A DNA stretch of 64,000 nucleotides from Methanogenium marinum (GCF_028912405.1 NZ_JAKELO010000002.1:1-64000), one strand, 5' to 3'; numbered from the stretch's first letter, positions 37,582 to 46,989 are shown. The notes: generated from the sequence alone by a model not told the origin. Made by a program: numbers and translations.

Positions 37582-37953
37582 GTGATGACGCGAAACAGTT
37601 CATTTTTACTGGCAGTCCATCTCCTTGCGGCACTGAACGTTATGCCTGCGGCGGCGGGCGATGTAATGGAAAAGGTTGAAACGGGTGAAATTATCGTCAT
37701 ACCTTCGGTTGACGAGTACAATCCCAATTTTTCAGGTTCAGGAGCAATAAATCAGATCACCCAGGGATAGATGATCGTCCATTCGAGATGTGTATGGCCC
37801 TTTACATCAAAAATTGACGTTACATTAACCTGGAATGAACACTTTGGGGATCTTGAATTGTCTGTTTATACACCGGATGGGAACTTTGTCGGACACTACA
37901 CCGACCTGTACGATAGTTCGGTAAAGGACGGCATGTTCGGGAGATTTTGAGGG
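37582..37953 (+). pseudogene. Broken small secreted protein gene (N-terminal part, in-frame stop)
   Basis: The first 62 codons (start GTG 37582 or ATG 37585) encode a signal peptide and AINQITQG, then TAG at 37768-37770. The same frame continues with WPFTSKIDVTLTWNEHFG, LELSVYTPDGNFVG and LYDSSVKDG before it is cut off by unrelated sequence and a TGA. The pattern is that of small beta-sandwich, prepeptidase-C-terminal-like secreted proteins. The missing C-terminus is found 2.2 kb away at 40165-40311. The gene is therefore split and interrupted. Confidence 0.75.
37902..37935 (+). repeat. 34-bp direct repeat, left copy
   Basis: This 34-bp segment, coding for DLYDSSVKDG, recurs at 40167-40200 with two mismatches. 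The two copies bracket about 2.2 kb that holds two lipoprotein genes and a duplicated promoter. Confidence 0.85.
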
Positions 37954-38110
37954 GAAATCTTCAATTATCAAATTCATTGTCCCAACAAAAATATGGAAAA
38001 ATATGATCGCCGTAGCGGACAGTCTTCTTAGGTGATTGTGACCAAAGTTCCAACTTATGGTAGTATATTTGAGGTATTATATTGTGCCCTCTCATATGTG
38101 TGGGTAGAAT

Positions 38111-38725
38111 TCAATCATTCAGCCCTTCGACGTTTATGGTTGCATACGAAGGGTAAAGGTAGAAGATCGTCGTTTCGTTATAGAGCATAACTGTTCTCTC
38201 ATTTTTCTGATCAATCACATAATAGATCATTGAGGAGTCCTCGTCATAGTATTTCCACTGGTGGTAATCCTCGGGAAGTGGTCCGGAAATTGGCTCTGTA
38301 ACCCACTGTTTTGCACCACAGCGTCCTTCAAGCGTCCTATTCATCGTTTCATCTACCCCGATAAAGAATGACAAACCCTCTTTTTTGAATTCCACCTTAG
38401 TGTATGTTCTGTTCGGGTCGTGTTCGTCCGTTGCCCCGGCAACCGAGCTGATGTTCCAACCGTTCGCAAGCAGGATCCCTGTCCGCGGATCATTGAAAAG
38501 AATGGCGATGACCGATGTGACATTTTTCGTGAAGTAATATGGGTCCATAACCTCGATCTGCGAGACATTGACGGGAACTGAAATGTTTCCATTTTCGTAG
38601 TGCAGGATAATGTCAGGTGTTTCGTTCGCCGAAATGTTCACGGGAGAATCTTTGAAATCCGTGCACCCAGATCCGATCACCAAGAGAGATAGAACACAAA
38701 AAATGGGGATTCTTGTTTTCATCAT
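38111..38725 (-). CDS. Putative lipoprotein of unknown function
   Basis: Starting at ATG 38725 (or 38722) the protein has a lipoprotein signal with the lipobox-like IGSGCTD, so it should be anchored outside the membrane. The mature part has several N-x-S/T sequons and no known domain. The frame is open further upstream to 38938; that extension (EKKEPITNTDAVE, then a hydrophobic segment and KTRRRFG) might be a separate decayed gene or a longer N-terminus. ggaggt sits just before 38725, which favours the shorter form. It follows the DGGYA-repeat lipoprotein gene on the same strand. Confidence 0.65.
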   Translation of the reverse strand: MMKTRIPIFCVLSLLVIGSGCTDFKDSPVNISANETPDIILHYENGNISVPVNVSQIEVMDPYYFTKNVTSVIAILFNDPRTGILLANGWNISSVAGATDEHDPNRTYTKVEFKKEGLSFFIGVDETMNRTLEGRCGAKQWVTEPISGPLPEDYHQWKYYDEDSSMIYYVIDQKNERTVMLYNETTIFYLYPSYATINVEGLND

Positions 38726-38943
38726 ACCTCCGTCAATTGTAGGTATTGAGCCGAACCTGCGTCGGGTCTTGGATAAAATCCACCCAGCAATACCGGATAT
38801 GATTCCGGTGAACATTTTTACCAGTGATAACATATCGATTCGAGAGATTTCAACAGCATCGGTGTTGGTTATCGGTTCTTTTTTTTCCATGACGGTTACC
38901 TTTACTATATTACTGAACAATTTCGCACGTCTGAACAAAGCGC

Positions 38944-40119
38944 TCAGAAATCAAGGTACCTTCCAAAGAGAGCAAATCCACCGTCTGCGGTCTGAATAAT
39001 CGATGTGACGGGTCGATCATCGCCGATATCAAATGATGCATCCCAAACAACCTCACCGGCAGTGTCGAGCCTGACAACCTGAAGTGGAGAGCCGGAATAG
39101 TCTGATGAACGGAGATCGTTATGTTGTGGGTGAGAATAACCGGCATATGCATATCCGCCGTCCTCTGTCGCAACGATGACCTGGGAGACCTGCACCGTCT
39201 TTTCCCCGATCAGTTCGCCATGGAGAGAGAGGGAGACTTCCGTTGTCTCTGTGATCCACTTGTCTTCCTGTTTGTCCTCGGAAACCTGTTGTGTGGTTCC
39301 ATAGATCAGATCATATGTGCCATCGGGGGAGAGACGGACGTTATAGAGGTTTGCGGTTGATTCGGTTGGAAACGTCCTGTTCCATACGCTGTTTCCTTCG
39401 GCATCAAGCATGGTGACCCACACACCGGCATCGCAGATCCCTCCGGTGACAAAACCTCCCGTAGGTGCTGCGATTATCGTTCTGGCGCTCTTGTCCGGAG
39501 CAAATGTAGTCTCCCATAGGATTGTTCCATCCTCATCAAGTCTGACGGACTGATTGTTCCCCGCTGTAGCATACCCACCATCCGGTGCCCTGACCACTCG
39601 CCACCCCTTGTCCACTTCCCACAGCAACGGGTCGCTTTCTTCGCTGAGTTTCGTGCTCCAGAGGACGGTCCCGCTTTCATCTATACGTTTCAGACATTCC
39701 CACCGTGTGGTGACGGCATACCCTCCGCCCGGAGCCTCTGCAAGTGAACGGCCGGAGTCCATGGGTGTATCGAAGGTCAAATCCACTCTGTCCTCTCCCT
39801 TCGCGCCAAGCGTAAAAATGCGGATGATTGAGCCATTCCTTGTGCCCGTGCCTGCAATTGCGTACCCGCCATCACGGGTCTGGATCATCTCTATCCCGAC
39901 GCCGTCCGGGTCGTCGTCAATGATGGTGTTCCACTGTTCGTTCCCGTCTGCATTGATCTTGAGGACCCAGATGTCAAAAGTTGGCTGTTTATACGCCGCA
40001 TCGGAGCATCCGGCGGTGAATAGCAGGGTTAGCAAGAAAAGAAAGATGATGAGCATAGGGACCATACTCCTTATTCTTTGGCGGTTGTCAAACATCGTGT
40101 TCCTCATTTGAATAACCAT
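38944..40119 (-). CDS. Lipoprotein with DGGYA/propeller-like repeats
   Basis: The N-terminus has a lipoprotein signal ending in TAGC (about residues 20-38). The mature part has repeated blades with the pattern IxxTxDGGYAxAG, for example IQTRDGGYAIAGTG, IVATEDGGYAYAGYS and IIQTADGGFALFGR. Such proteins are frequent in Methanomicrobiales and are likely beta-propellers on the cell surface, with unknown ligand. The start may be 40119 or a later Met. Its promoter carries copy 2 of the shared palindrome. Confidence 0.85.
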   Translation of the reverse strand: MVIQMRNTMFDNRQRIRSMVPMLIIFLFLLTLLFTAGCSDAAYKQPTFDIWVLKINADGNEQWNTIIDDDPDGVGIEMIQTRDGGYAIAGTGTRNGSIIRIFTLGAKGEDRVDLTFDTPMDSGRSLAEAPGGGYAVTTRWECLKRIDESGTVLWSTKLSEESDPLLWEVDKGWRVVRAPDGGYATAGNNQSVRLDEDGTILWETTFAPDKSARTIIAAPTGGFVTGGICDAGVWVTMLDAEGNSVWNRTFPTESTANLYNVRLSPDGTYDLIYGTTQQVSEDKQEDKWITETTEVSLSLHGELIGEKTVQVSQVIVATEDGGYAYAGYSHPQHNDLRSSDYSGSPLQVVRLDTAGEVVWDASFDIGDDRPVTSIIQTADGGFALFGRYLDF

Positions 40120-40121
40120 TT

Positions 40122-40161
40122 TACTTCTTCATAAATATCTCTTCAGACCACATCGTCTAAG
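40122..40161. promoter_or_regulatory. Promoter with palindrome (copy 2)
   Basis: On the minus strand a TATA-like gatatttatg lies directly downstream of an imperfect palindrome at 40142-40161 (half-sites ttcagac and gtctaag, six bases apart). Sequence and spacing to the TATA box match copy 1 at 37481-37520. It ends 5 bases before the right copy of the 34-bp repeat. Confidence 0.55.
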
Positions 40162-40164
40162 TAG

Positions 40165-40311
40165 CACGACCTCTACGATAGTTCGGTAAAGGACGGCGTG
40201 ATTGACATTGACATAAAACCGTCCTCAGGCTTTCTTCCCATGGGCGACTGGGAACTCAGGGTATATGGGAGAGAGGTTTTTGGATCATATGTCAGTTACT
40301 CATTGCGGTAA
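40165..40311 (+). pseudogene. C-terminal fragment of the small secreted protein gene
   Basis: In frame with no start codon, this piece encodes HDLYDSSVKDGVIDIDIKP and then GDWELRVYGREVFGSYVSYSLR, ending in TAA. It completes the protein cut off at 37935: the two share the 34-bp repeat, and beyond it only this copy continues with a sensible C-terminus. Its own 5' part is missing, replaced by the palindrome-bearing promoter. Confidence 0.7.
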
Positions 40312-40351
40312 TACCGACAAACTAATTACCTCGTTTTTTATACAGTATATT

Positions 40352-41119
40352 ATGGATCTGAAAGGGACAATCATTGCAATCGTATGTATTGTAATCATTG
40401 CCTATGCCAATCAGGCCTCAGTGAATTCACACATTATTGTAACACCAAGTGCAGACCCCCCGGATCTCATGAGAGAAGATGTGGTGCATGTTCTCGAATG
40501 GTGGGAACTTCCGTTAAAATCTCATATCACCTCATTTATTGCAATAAATATCCCGATTCTGATACCGTTCGGAAGTCTCCTCGCAATACTATCGGGTGCT
40601 TTTCTCGGTGTTCGTCAGATTGAAAAGAAAAATATTCTGGAGAATGAACGGAGAACAAAAATATATGAGGAAATACAGAAAAATCCCGGCATAATAGCAA
40701 CCGAAATGGAGACGGTAACCGGAATTAACCGCAGTTCCCTGCGGCACCATCTGGAAATCCTGGAACGGGAAGGCTTAATCATTTCCCAAAAAATAACGAA
40801 ACAACGGCATTACTTTGAAAATCACCACAAATACAGCCAGGAATACCAGCTCGCCATGTCCATTCTGGACGGTGAGACCACCCGTAATATTTACAGCTAT
40901 ATAACCGCACATCCCGGCTGCACACAAAAGGATCTCTCGGCATATGCAAAGGTATCCGTTCCCACAATATCATGGCAGATTGATAAACTGCGTTCCGGCA
41001 ATCTGGTAACAATAAAGAAAGAAAAGAGTTACCATCATTATTATCCCGAAGAGACGACGGAATTTTTTGTACCTGCGAAATCCGTCGGAGAGGCGGGCGA
41101 ACATCTTCCCATTCTGTGA
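40352..41119 (+). CDS. Membrane-anchored winged-helix transcription regulator
   Basis: Two membrane segments (about residues 5-20 and 58-85) are followed by two winged-helix domains: TKIYEEIQKNPGIIATEMETVTG with RSSLRHHLEILEREGLI, and TRNIYSYITAHPGCTQKDLSA with VSVPTISWQIDKLRSGNLV. This is the layout of membrane-bound archaeal MarR/ArsR-like regulators that respond to a signal outside the cell. I set the start at ATG 40352, after a TATA-like tttttatac. It lies beside the palindromes of the secreted-gene promoters, which it might control. Confidence 0.82.
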   Translation: MDLKGTIIAIVCIVIIAYANQASVNSHIIVTPSADPPDLMREDVVHVLEWWELPLKSHITSFIAINIPILIPFGSLLAILSGAFLGVRQIEKKNILENERRTKIYEEIQKNPGIIATEMETVTGINRSSLRHHLEILEREGLIISQKITKQRHYFENHHKYSQEYQLAMSILDGETTRNIYSYITAHPGCTQKDLSAYAKVSVPTISWQIDKLRSGNLVTIKKEKSYHHYYPEETTEFFVPAKSVGEAGEHLPIL

Positions 41120-41759
41120 TTCCATTTATGTCTAAAAACAGATGTACAAATCTGATGAAATCACCACCAGAAGTCATACGTGACAGTTTCATGTAGCTGA
41201 TATTCCTCCTAAAAAATCCGGGTTCATATTCCGGGCGATGGGCACCGGACATGCTGTTTGCTCTTTCTCTTTAGTAGCTGCGGATTGCAATACCTTTCAT
41301 TTTGGACAAAATTCATGTATCAGGTTAAGCAACGCATAAATAACCCCAAAAAGGCCCTGTACCCTGGAAAAATGCGTCCACACAGAAGGACGGAGCGGGC
41401 CTTTCTCAACCGAAGACAACCGGTAGATCCTCCCAAAAAACCTGTCAATCGCGACCGCCCAGTAGTTCGCAATTTACTGTATTTTTGGCAAATGAAAGGT
41501 ATTTCATCCGTATTTTTTCAGCAGTAAATATGAACAGAAAATATGTCCGTTCTGCCCCCCGAATTTCCAAAAACGGGGTATCAAAGAGGGGGAATATGGT
41601 TGCAAAACAGTGGTGAGGATTATCCTGTTATTTCACCGTTAATTCAACGCATTTTATTCCTTCTTCAGCAGCGTAAAAATGATAGAGCAAATATATCCTG
41701 GAGCACCTGTGCCATTTAAATATAACCCATTTTAATTAACAGACACAGGAAAACAGGGA
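41120..41759. other. 640-bp intergenic region with a decayed gene remnant
   Basis: No intact gene is supported. An 89-codon frame (41258-41527) has no family-like pattern. Near the right end, on the minus strand (41654-41722), a short stretch reads NGTGAPGY...SIIFTLLKKE and ends in TAA, resembling the end of the 55-aa membrane protein at 45341-45508. The last part holds TATA-like sequence (atttaaatataacc) for the kinase gene. Confidence 0.5.
41654..41722 (-). pseudogene. Remnant of a small membrane protein paralogue
   Basis: The minus-strand frame gives NGTGAPGYICSIIFTLLKKE and a stop, matching the C-terminal half of the 55-aa protein (ATGAAGTGFYI ... SIVIVWTLKKE) with an internal deletion. 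The DNA ttattccttcttcagc is identical in both. No start codon remains. Confidence 0.4.
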
Positions 41760-43688
41760 ATGGGCCGACAAAACCAGAAAGATGATACAAAAGATCAGGG
41801 GGAGATTTCGCAGAAACGTGAAATCTGGATGGACGCTATCACCCACGGATCCCCTATCCCCCAGTTTGCGATAGACAGTGACCACCTGATTATCTACTGG
41901 AACAAAGCCCTTGAAATATACAGCGGCATAAAAGCAGAAGACGTTCTTGGAACAAACCGGCACCTGAATGCATTTTATCCGGATAAAAGACCATCTATGG
42001 CAGATTTACTGGTTGACGGGCAGGAAGACAAAATTTCTGAATTGTATACCGAAAAAGAGCGGGAAATACCGTTTATCGAAGGCACGTATGACAGAACCCG
42101 GTTTTTTCCGGGCATGGGAAAATCCGGAGTATGGCTCCATCTCACCGTTGCTGCCATAAGAGATGATTTGGGCAGGACAATCGGTGCCGTAGAAACGCTC
42201 GAAGATATCACCGAACTTAAAAAGACAGAGGAAAAACTCAGGGAAAACGAGGCATATATCCGGACAATCCTTGATAATCTCCCAATCGGTGTTGCGGTAA
42301 ATTCTGTCGACCCGAATGTTTCATTTGAATATTTCAATGAAAATTTCCTCAAATATTACCGGACAACGAAAGAGGCTCTTCTAACAGTGGATGGTTTCTG
42401 GAATGAAGTGTATGAAGATCCGGTCTTTAGAGAGGAGCTCAGGCAAAGGGTACTTGGGGATTCTGCCAGCGGTGATCCCGATAAAATGCACTGGAAAGAC
42501 ATTCCTATAACCCGTTTTGGAGAAGAGACAACCTTCATCAGTGCGAGGAATATACCGATCCCCGGAAAACACCTTGTTATTTCAACAGTATGGGATGTGA
42601 CCGAACGCAAAAGAGCGGAGGATAAGCTGAAAACAATCCAGATGAAGCTTACAGGAGCAATGGACCTGGCAAACATGGCGAACTGGGAATTCGATGCTGC
42701 AACGGGTATGTTTACCTTTGACGACTGGTTCTACGCTCTTTACGGCACGAGCGTGGAACGCGAAGGCGGCAACCATATGTCCGTAGAGGAATATGCCCAA
42801 AAATTTGTTCACCCGGATGACCAGCACTTAGTGGCTGAAGATGTGAAAAGAGCCATAGGGGCCACTAGCCCCGGGTACATATCAAAGTTGGATCACCGGA
42901 TCATTCGCAGGGACGGTGAAATACGATATGTTGTTGTACGTTTGGGAATCATACAAGACAAAACGGGCAGGACCATCAAAATTCATGGTGCAACCCAGGA
43001 CCTCACCATACGCAAAAAAGCGCAGGAAGCCCTGTTTATCGCAAATAAAAAACTCAATATGCTCTCATCCATAACACGGCACGACATCCTGAATCTGATT
43101 ATGGTTGTCCGTGGTTATCTTGAATTGTCAGAGGATATCGAGGACAAAACCGTTCTGAAAGAATATATTTTAAAAGAGAAAGAAGCGGTTGATGCGATTC
43201 AGCATCAGATTGAGTTTACCGGATTTTATCAGGATATCGGAATGATGGAGCCAAAATGGCATAATCCCTCCAAAATTGTCGATGAGATTTCAGGATCACT
43301 GAATACTGAAGGTATTCAACTGGATAATTCACTGAAAGGAATTGAGATATTCGCTGATCCCTTAATCGAAAAGGTATTTTATAATCTGGTTGAAAACACC
43401 ATCCGCCACGGGGGGCACGTAACCTCCATATCGGTATCTTACACGGAGACAGAGACAGGAATCATCATTACCTACCGCGACAACGGTGTTGGAATTAAAG
43501 ACATTGCCCGGAATAAACTTTTTAAGAAAGGGTATGGTAAAAATACCGGGCTCGGGTTGTTTTTGTCACGTGAAATCCTCTCAATAACCGACAGCACCAT
43601 TCAGGAGAACGGAAAGCCGGGAGAAGGTGTCAGATTCGAAATTACCTTCCCGAAAGGCAATTACCGGTTTATTGAGGATAACGATTAA
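41760..43688 (+). CDS. Three-PAS-domain sensor histidine kinase
   Basis: The 642-aa protein has three PAS domains (about 20-135, 150-275 and 285-420), a phosphoacceptor region with TRHDILNLIMVVRGYLELS (His near 440) and a HATPase with ENTIRHGGH, DNGVGI and GLGLFLSREIL. It has no membrane segment, so it is a cytosolic sensor. The PAS ligands are unknown. No response regulator gene lies next to it; archaeal kinases of this type often act alone in the genome. Confidence 0.92.
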   Translation: MGRQNQKDDTKDQGEISQKREIWMDAITHGSPIPQFAIDSDHLIIYWNKALEIYSGIKAEDVLGTNRHLNAFYPDKRPSMADLLVDGQEDKISELYTEKEREIPFIEGTYDRTRFFPGMGKSGVWLHLTVAAIRDDLGRTIGAVETLEDITELKKTEEKLRENEAYIRTILDNLPIGVAVNSVDPNVSFEYFNENFLKYYRTTKEALLTVDGFWNEVYEDPVFREELRQRVLGDSASGDPDKMHWKDIPITRFGEETTFISARNIPIPGKHLVISTVWDVTERKRAEDKLKTIQMKLTGAMDLANMANWEFDAATGMFTFDDWFYALYGTSVEREGGNHMSVEEYAQKFVHPDDQHLVAEDVKRAIGATSPGYISKLDHRIIRRDGEIRYVVVRLGIIQDKTGRTIKIHGATQDLTIRKKAQEALFIANKKLNMLSSITRHDILNLIMVVRGYLELSEDIEDKTVLKEYILKEKEAVDAIQHQIEFTGFYQDIGMMEPKWHNPSKIVDEISGSLNTEGIQLDNSLKGIEIFADPLIEKVFYNLVENTIRHGGHVTSISVSYTETETGIIITYRDNGVGIKDIARNKLFKKGYGKNTGLGLFLSREILSITDSTIQENGKPGEGVRFEITFPKGNYRFIEDND

Positions 43689-43877
43689 CCTGATATTTAT
43701 ATCCGGATTCCCTTCTCCATTCAGAAGGCGTCCAATCGGATATTTTATTGATACACACCCTGGGGGGATTCGGCACGATGAATTACGTATTATCCGGCAC
43801 AGAGAATTTCATTCCCGGAACACTGGCTGAGAAAATAATTTGTTCCGGACAGTTTTCTTCCTTTGACATTGAAATAC

Positions 43878-44096
43878 TCATCCGGTGATACTCTCAGGGG
43901 TGTCGCCTTTGAGAAGACATTGTGGTTTAATTGATATCAGGATGGCACTATTTATTCCCATATCTAAGATACCTGCCACACCACCTGCCGCCAATAATGC
44001 ACAGAACGGTATATATGCCCCGAATATTTTCAAACCCATTTTTCTATATGGTACCAATAAACTGGTTTTAATCGACTGGTTTCCTGGTTTTTCCAT
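43878..44096 (-). CDS. Possible small membrane protein, low support
   Basis: This 72-codon frame starts 43 bases after the transporter gene on the same strand. Its middle (IFGAYIPFCALLAAGGVAGI and following residues) is hydrophobic enough for a membrane segment, and the ends are polar. There is no good ribosome-binding site and no recognised family. The rest of 43689-44138 shows nothing else. It could be chance. Confidence 0.3.
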   Translation of the reverse strand: MEKPGNQSIKTSLLVPYRKMGLKIFGAYIPFCALLAAGGVAGILDMGINSAILISIKPQCLLKGDTPESITG

Positions 44097-44138
44097 GAAT
44101 ATTACCGGAACTCAGGAGGAGAGTGAAAAAAATCATGT

Positions 44139-45086
44139 TTAGGGAGAAAACATCATGATGAAAGGAAGAGTGAAAATACTGAAGATATATGTTGCAATGA
44201 CCAGAACGGAAGCGAGCTCCCCGTCACATCCATACCGATCAGAAAGGACAGCTGCTATCATTCCGGACGGCATTGCAGTCTCAAGGACAAGGATATCAGT
44301 ATCAACAATTGAGAGATTCAAAAATCCTGATATATACAGGGCTATCAGTGGTTGCAGGATAAGAGTCAGGACAACGGTAACACTTGCGAGAACAGCAATT
44401 TTTTTAAGAGGTATCCACTTGAGCATCAGTGCAATCCCGAGAGCAACAAAGACGACGAGGGACAGTGAGACCATATGGAGGATAGAAAGAATTCCGTCCC
44501 ACACAGGATTTTTCACTCCTGCAAGGAAATAGGAGGCCACACAACCTGCTATCACGGCAATAAATATTGGAGATAGCAGATATGAACGGAGACTGGACCA
44601 TGCCGAACCTTCTTCACTACCACCGAAGTACATTGCAATCATTACCCCAATTAAAAAAAGCGGGACGCCAACGCCCAGTTCACTGATCATGACAGCATCC
44701 GAGACAGCGCCGGCATTGCCGGAGAATATCTGGGTTATAAGTGCATATCCAAGTGTCGCAGAACTGCCAAATGCTGCGACAAGCATAAAAGCACCCATTT
44801 GGGGACGTTTTAGGTGGAAAAAACGACCAATAAGATAGGCAAGCCCAAGATGGCAGATAACGGCAGCCATCATGACAAGGACTGCAACCAGAATTTCTAT
44901 ACTCGGAGTCTGGGCAGCCAACGTGTAAAAAATCATAGCGGGGAGTGCGAAATCAGTTACCAGTTTCCCAAAAAGAGGTCTGTGTTGTTCGGCTATGATA
45001 CCCTTGTGTTTTAACCAAAGACATATGCCTATCAGGCCGATCATGACTAAGACTGCCTGCATTGTCGAATATATTAGTCCATTCAT
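44139..45086 (-). CDS. AEC family transporter (auxin efflux carrier type)
   Basis: The 315-aa protein has about ten membrane segments arranged as two similar halves, with the polar break AMPSGMIAAVLSDRYGCDGELASVLVI near the end, typical of AEC carriers. Such carriers move small organic acids or similar solutes across the membrane. The substrate here cannot be told. The gene is single on its strand apart from a doubtful short frame after it. Confidence 0.88.
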   Translation of the reverse strand: MNGLIYSTMQAVLVMIGLIGICLWLKHKGIIAEQHRPLFGKLVTDFALPAMIFYTLAAQTPSIEILVAVLVMMAAVICHLGLAYLIGRFFHLKRPQMGAFMLVAAFGSSATLGYALITQIFSGNAGAVSDAVMISELGVGVPLFLIGVMIAMYFGGSEEGSAWSSLRSYLLSPIFIAVIAGCVASYFLAGVKNPVWDGILSILHMVSLSLVVFVALGIALMLKWIPLKKIAVLASVTVVLTLILQPLIALYISGFLNLSIVDTDILVLETAMPSGMIAAVLSDRYGCDGELASVLVIATYIFSIFTLPFIMMFSP

Positions 45087-45340
45087 GAGAGAAGCCGGTC
45101 CTGCTTTTTCCGGTTCGTGTGGAGGATTAAATAATCTATTTATTTATGTTCACGGACTGGCCTGCATGCTTCTTTCGCGGATTATTTTTTTAATGAAATA
45201 ATCATTCCTTTTGAAATATCTCCCCCCACGGGATAGTATCGTTTAAAACAGACACACGATAAAAGACGCATTTTTGTATTTTACCAGACATCTGTGATTA
45301 ATGATTCAAAAAAAACACAAACCCGTTCATTTACCCTATT

Positions 45341-45508
45341 TTATTCCTTCTTCAGCGTCCAGACAATAACGATGGAAAACATCAGGATGACAAAACAGGA
45401 GATATAAAATCCGGTTCCTGCTGCACCTGTTGCGATATTATAGATACTTGCAAGAATGGCAACAATACTTCCTGCGTAAATTACGAGTTCTCTTGGAGTA
45501 TAGGTCAT
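45341..45508 (-). CDS. 55-residue membrane protein
   Basis: This short gene encodes MTYTPRELVIYAGSIVAILA and further residues to a WTLKKE end, with two membrane segments (about 9-27 and 32-50) joined by a short ATGAAGTG turn. The ATG follows agctt-rich sequence with no strong ribosome-binding site. A shortened relative at 41654-41722 supports that it is a real, mobile or duplicated gene type. Function unknown. Confidence 0.6.
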   Translation of the reverse strand: MTYTPRELVIYAGSIVAILASIYNIATGAAGTGFYISCFVILMFSIVIVWTLKKE

Positions 45509-45693
45509 ATAAGCTAATTCATGCCGTTTTTATTTATGGATGCCGTTAAAAATTGTATGAACCCAGACTTTTATAAAAGCGGACGGGAGCCGTAATCGAG
45601 AATTCACACACAGAAACGGCGTTTTGCTCATAGGAAAAAGCACGGTGATGTAACCGCAAGACATATTGTTACACCCATCAGAACTGAGCTCAC

Positions 45694-46215
45694 GTGACAA
45701 TAGAGCAAAAAATTGCCTCGTTTTTTCAGATGGATGATGAGACGTGGGCAAGGCATGCAAATCCGTTGAGTGTGTGGACCAGAACCACAACATTGCTTCT
45801 TCTCATCTTCGCGTTCTGGAGCCGTGTCTGGCTGGGTATGTGGTCGCTGGTTCCAATTGCCATTGCCATAATCTGGACGTGGATAAACCCACGGCTCTTT
45901 AAAAAACCAAAATCAACGGACAACTGGGCGTCCATGGGTGTGCTTGGTGAGCGTGTCTGGCTGAACAGAACTGAAATACCTATACCGAAGCATCATAGGC
46001 TTGTGCCGAATATTCTCTCGTCTCTCTCCGGCATCGGGGCATTATGTGTTATCTGGGGCGTATTTAGCCTCGAAATCTGGCCCACCCTGTTTGGTGCGGT
46101 TGTCGTTTATCTGAGCAAACTGTGGTTTTTGGACCGGATGGTATGGCTGTATCAGGATATGAAGGACGCAACACCTGAATACAATAGCTGGCTGTATGAT
46201 ACAGATAGAGAATGA
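45694..46215 (+). CDS. DUF6653-like membrane protein
   Basis: The 173-aa protein starts at a GTG and has membrane segments near 29-62 and 110-140. It contains conserved-looking NPLSVWTRT, WTWINPRLF and GERVWLNRTEIP, with a C-terminal FLDRMVWLYQDM. I recall this as the DUF6653 family, of unknown function. It is alone, upstream of the fet-like operon by 138 bases. Confidence 0.7.
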   Translation: MTIEQKIASFFQMDDETWARHANPLSVWTRTTTLLLLIFAFWSRVWLGMWSLVPIAIAIIWTWINPRLFKKPKSTDNWASMGVLGERVWLNRTEIPIPKHHRLVPNILSSLSGIGALCVIWGVFSLEIWPTLFGAVVVYLSKLWFLDRMVWLYQDMKDATPEYNSWLYDTDRE

Positions 46216-46353
46216 TGGATAGCAAAAAACGTGACACTGATCCCTATTGAAGATCATTACCTGAAGTGCAGATTGATGCATATGACAGGAAGTGAAACAC
46301 ATAACCCCTCATCCGTGAAATGATTCAACCTGACAAACAAGGGAGCAGCCACC

Positions 46354-46986
46354 ATGGACGAAGAAATAATCAGATATGATAATGTATCCATCGTATTTGA
46401 TGAAACAACCATAATAGAACATTTTTCCCTTCCCGTCAACAAAGGCGAGAAGGTCATACTTCGGGGGCCATCGGGGTCAGGAAAATCGACTCTTCTGAAG
46501 ATGGCACAGGGATATGCCAGACCTGATACCGGCACGGTTTCGTACCGAAAGCACGCAATTGATGCTGAAACAGCATGGAAAATCCGGCAGGAGACAGCAT
46601 ATATCTCACAGGATACCGACATTGGCGAAGGAATTGTCAGGGACCTGATTGCAGGTGTCTTTACCTATGCATCAAACAAATCCCTTCCTTACGAGACTTC
46701 TCTGAATAAATATCTCGCTCTCTTCTCACTCGATGAAGCAACCCTTGACAAAGATTTCCGCACACTTTCCGGCGGGGAAAAACAGAGAATCGTGATAATA
46801 ATATCACTCCTGCTGGAACGAACAATATTTTTCCTTGATGAAATCACCGCAGCACTGGACGGTCGGATGAAACAGCAGGTTGCAGACTACTTTCTCTCCC
46901 ATAAGGACTGGACCGTGATTGCCATATCGCACGACGAAGCCTGGTACCGGGAAGGGTCCCGCATTATCCCTGTAGGAGGGAACTAA
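46354..46986 (+). CDS. FetA-like ABC transporter ATPase
   Basis: The 210-aa ATPase has Walker A GPSGSGKST, signature LSGGEKQR and Walker B IFFLDEITAALD. It sits 3 bases before a FetB-type permease, so the pair is a FetAB (YbbLM)-like system, which in bacteria exports iron or helps metal balance. A gggag ribosome-binding site precedes the ATG. The transported substrate here is inferred from family. Confidence 0.9.
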   Translation: MDEEIIRYDNVSIVFDETTIIEHFSLPVNKGEKVILRGPSGSGKSTLLKMAQGYARPDTGTVSYRKHAIDAETAWKIRQETAYISQDTDIGEGIVRDLIAGVFTYASNKSLPYETSLNKYLALFSLDEATLDKDFRTLSGGEKQRIVIIISLLLERTIFFLDEITAALDGRMKQQVADYFLSHKDWTVIAISHDEAWYREGSRIIPVGGN

Positions 46987-46989
46987 AAA

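Noticed and set aside
37768-37770. In-frame TAG read as pyrrolysine
   Set aside because: The codon is in a gene that is also cut off downstream and is not a methylamine methyltransferase. No pyl genes are in the window. Decay is the simpler reading.
41258-41527. 89-codon frame as a gene
   Set aside because: The predicted protein has no domain-like pattern or good start signal; it may be a remnant, but this cannot be supported.
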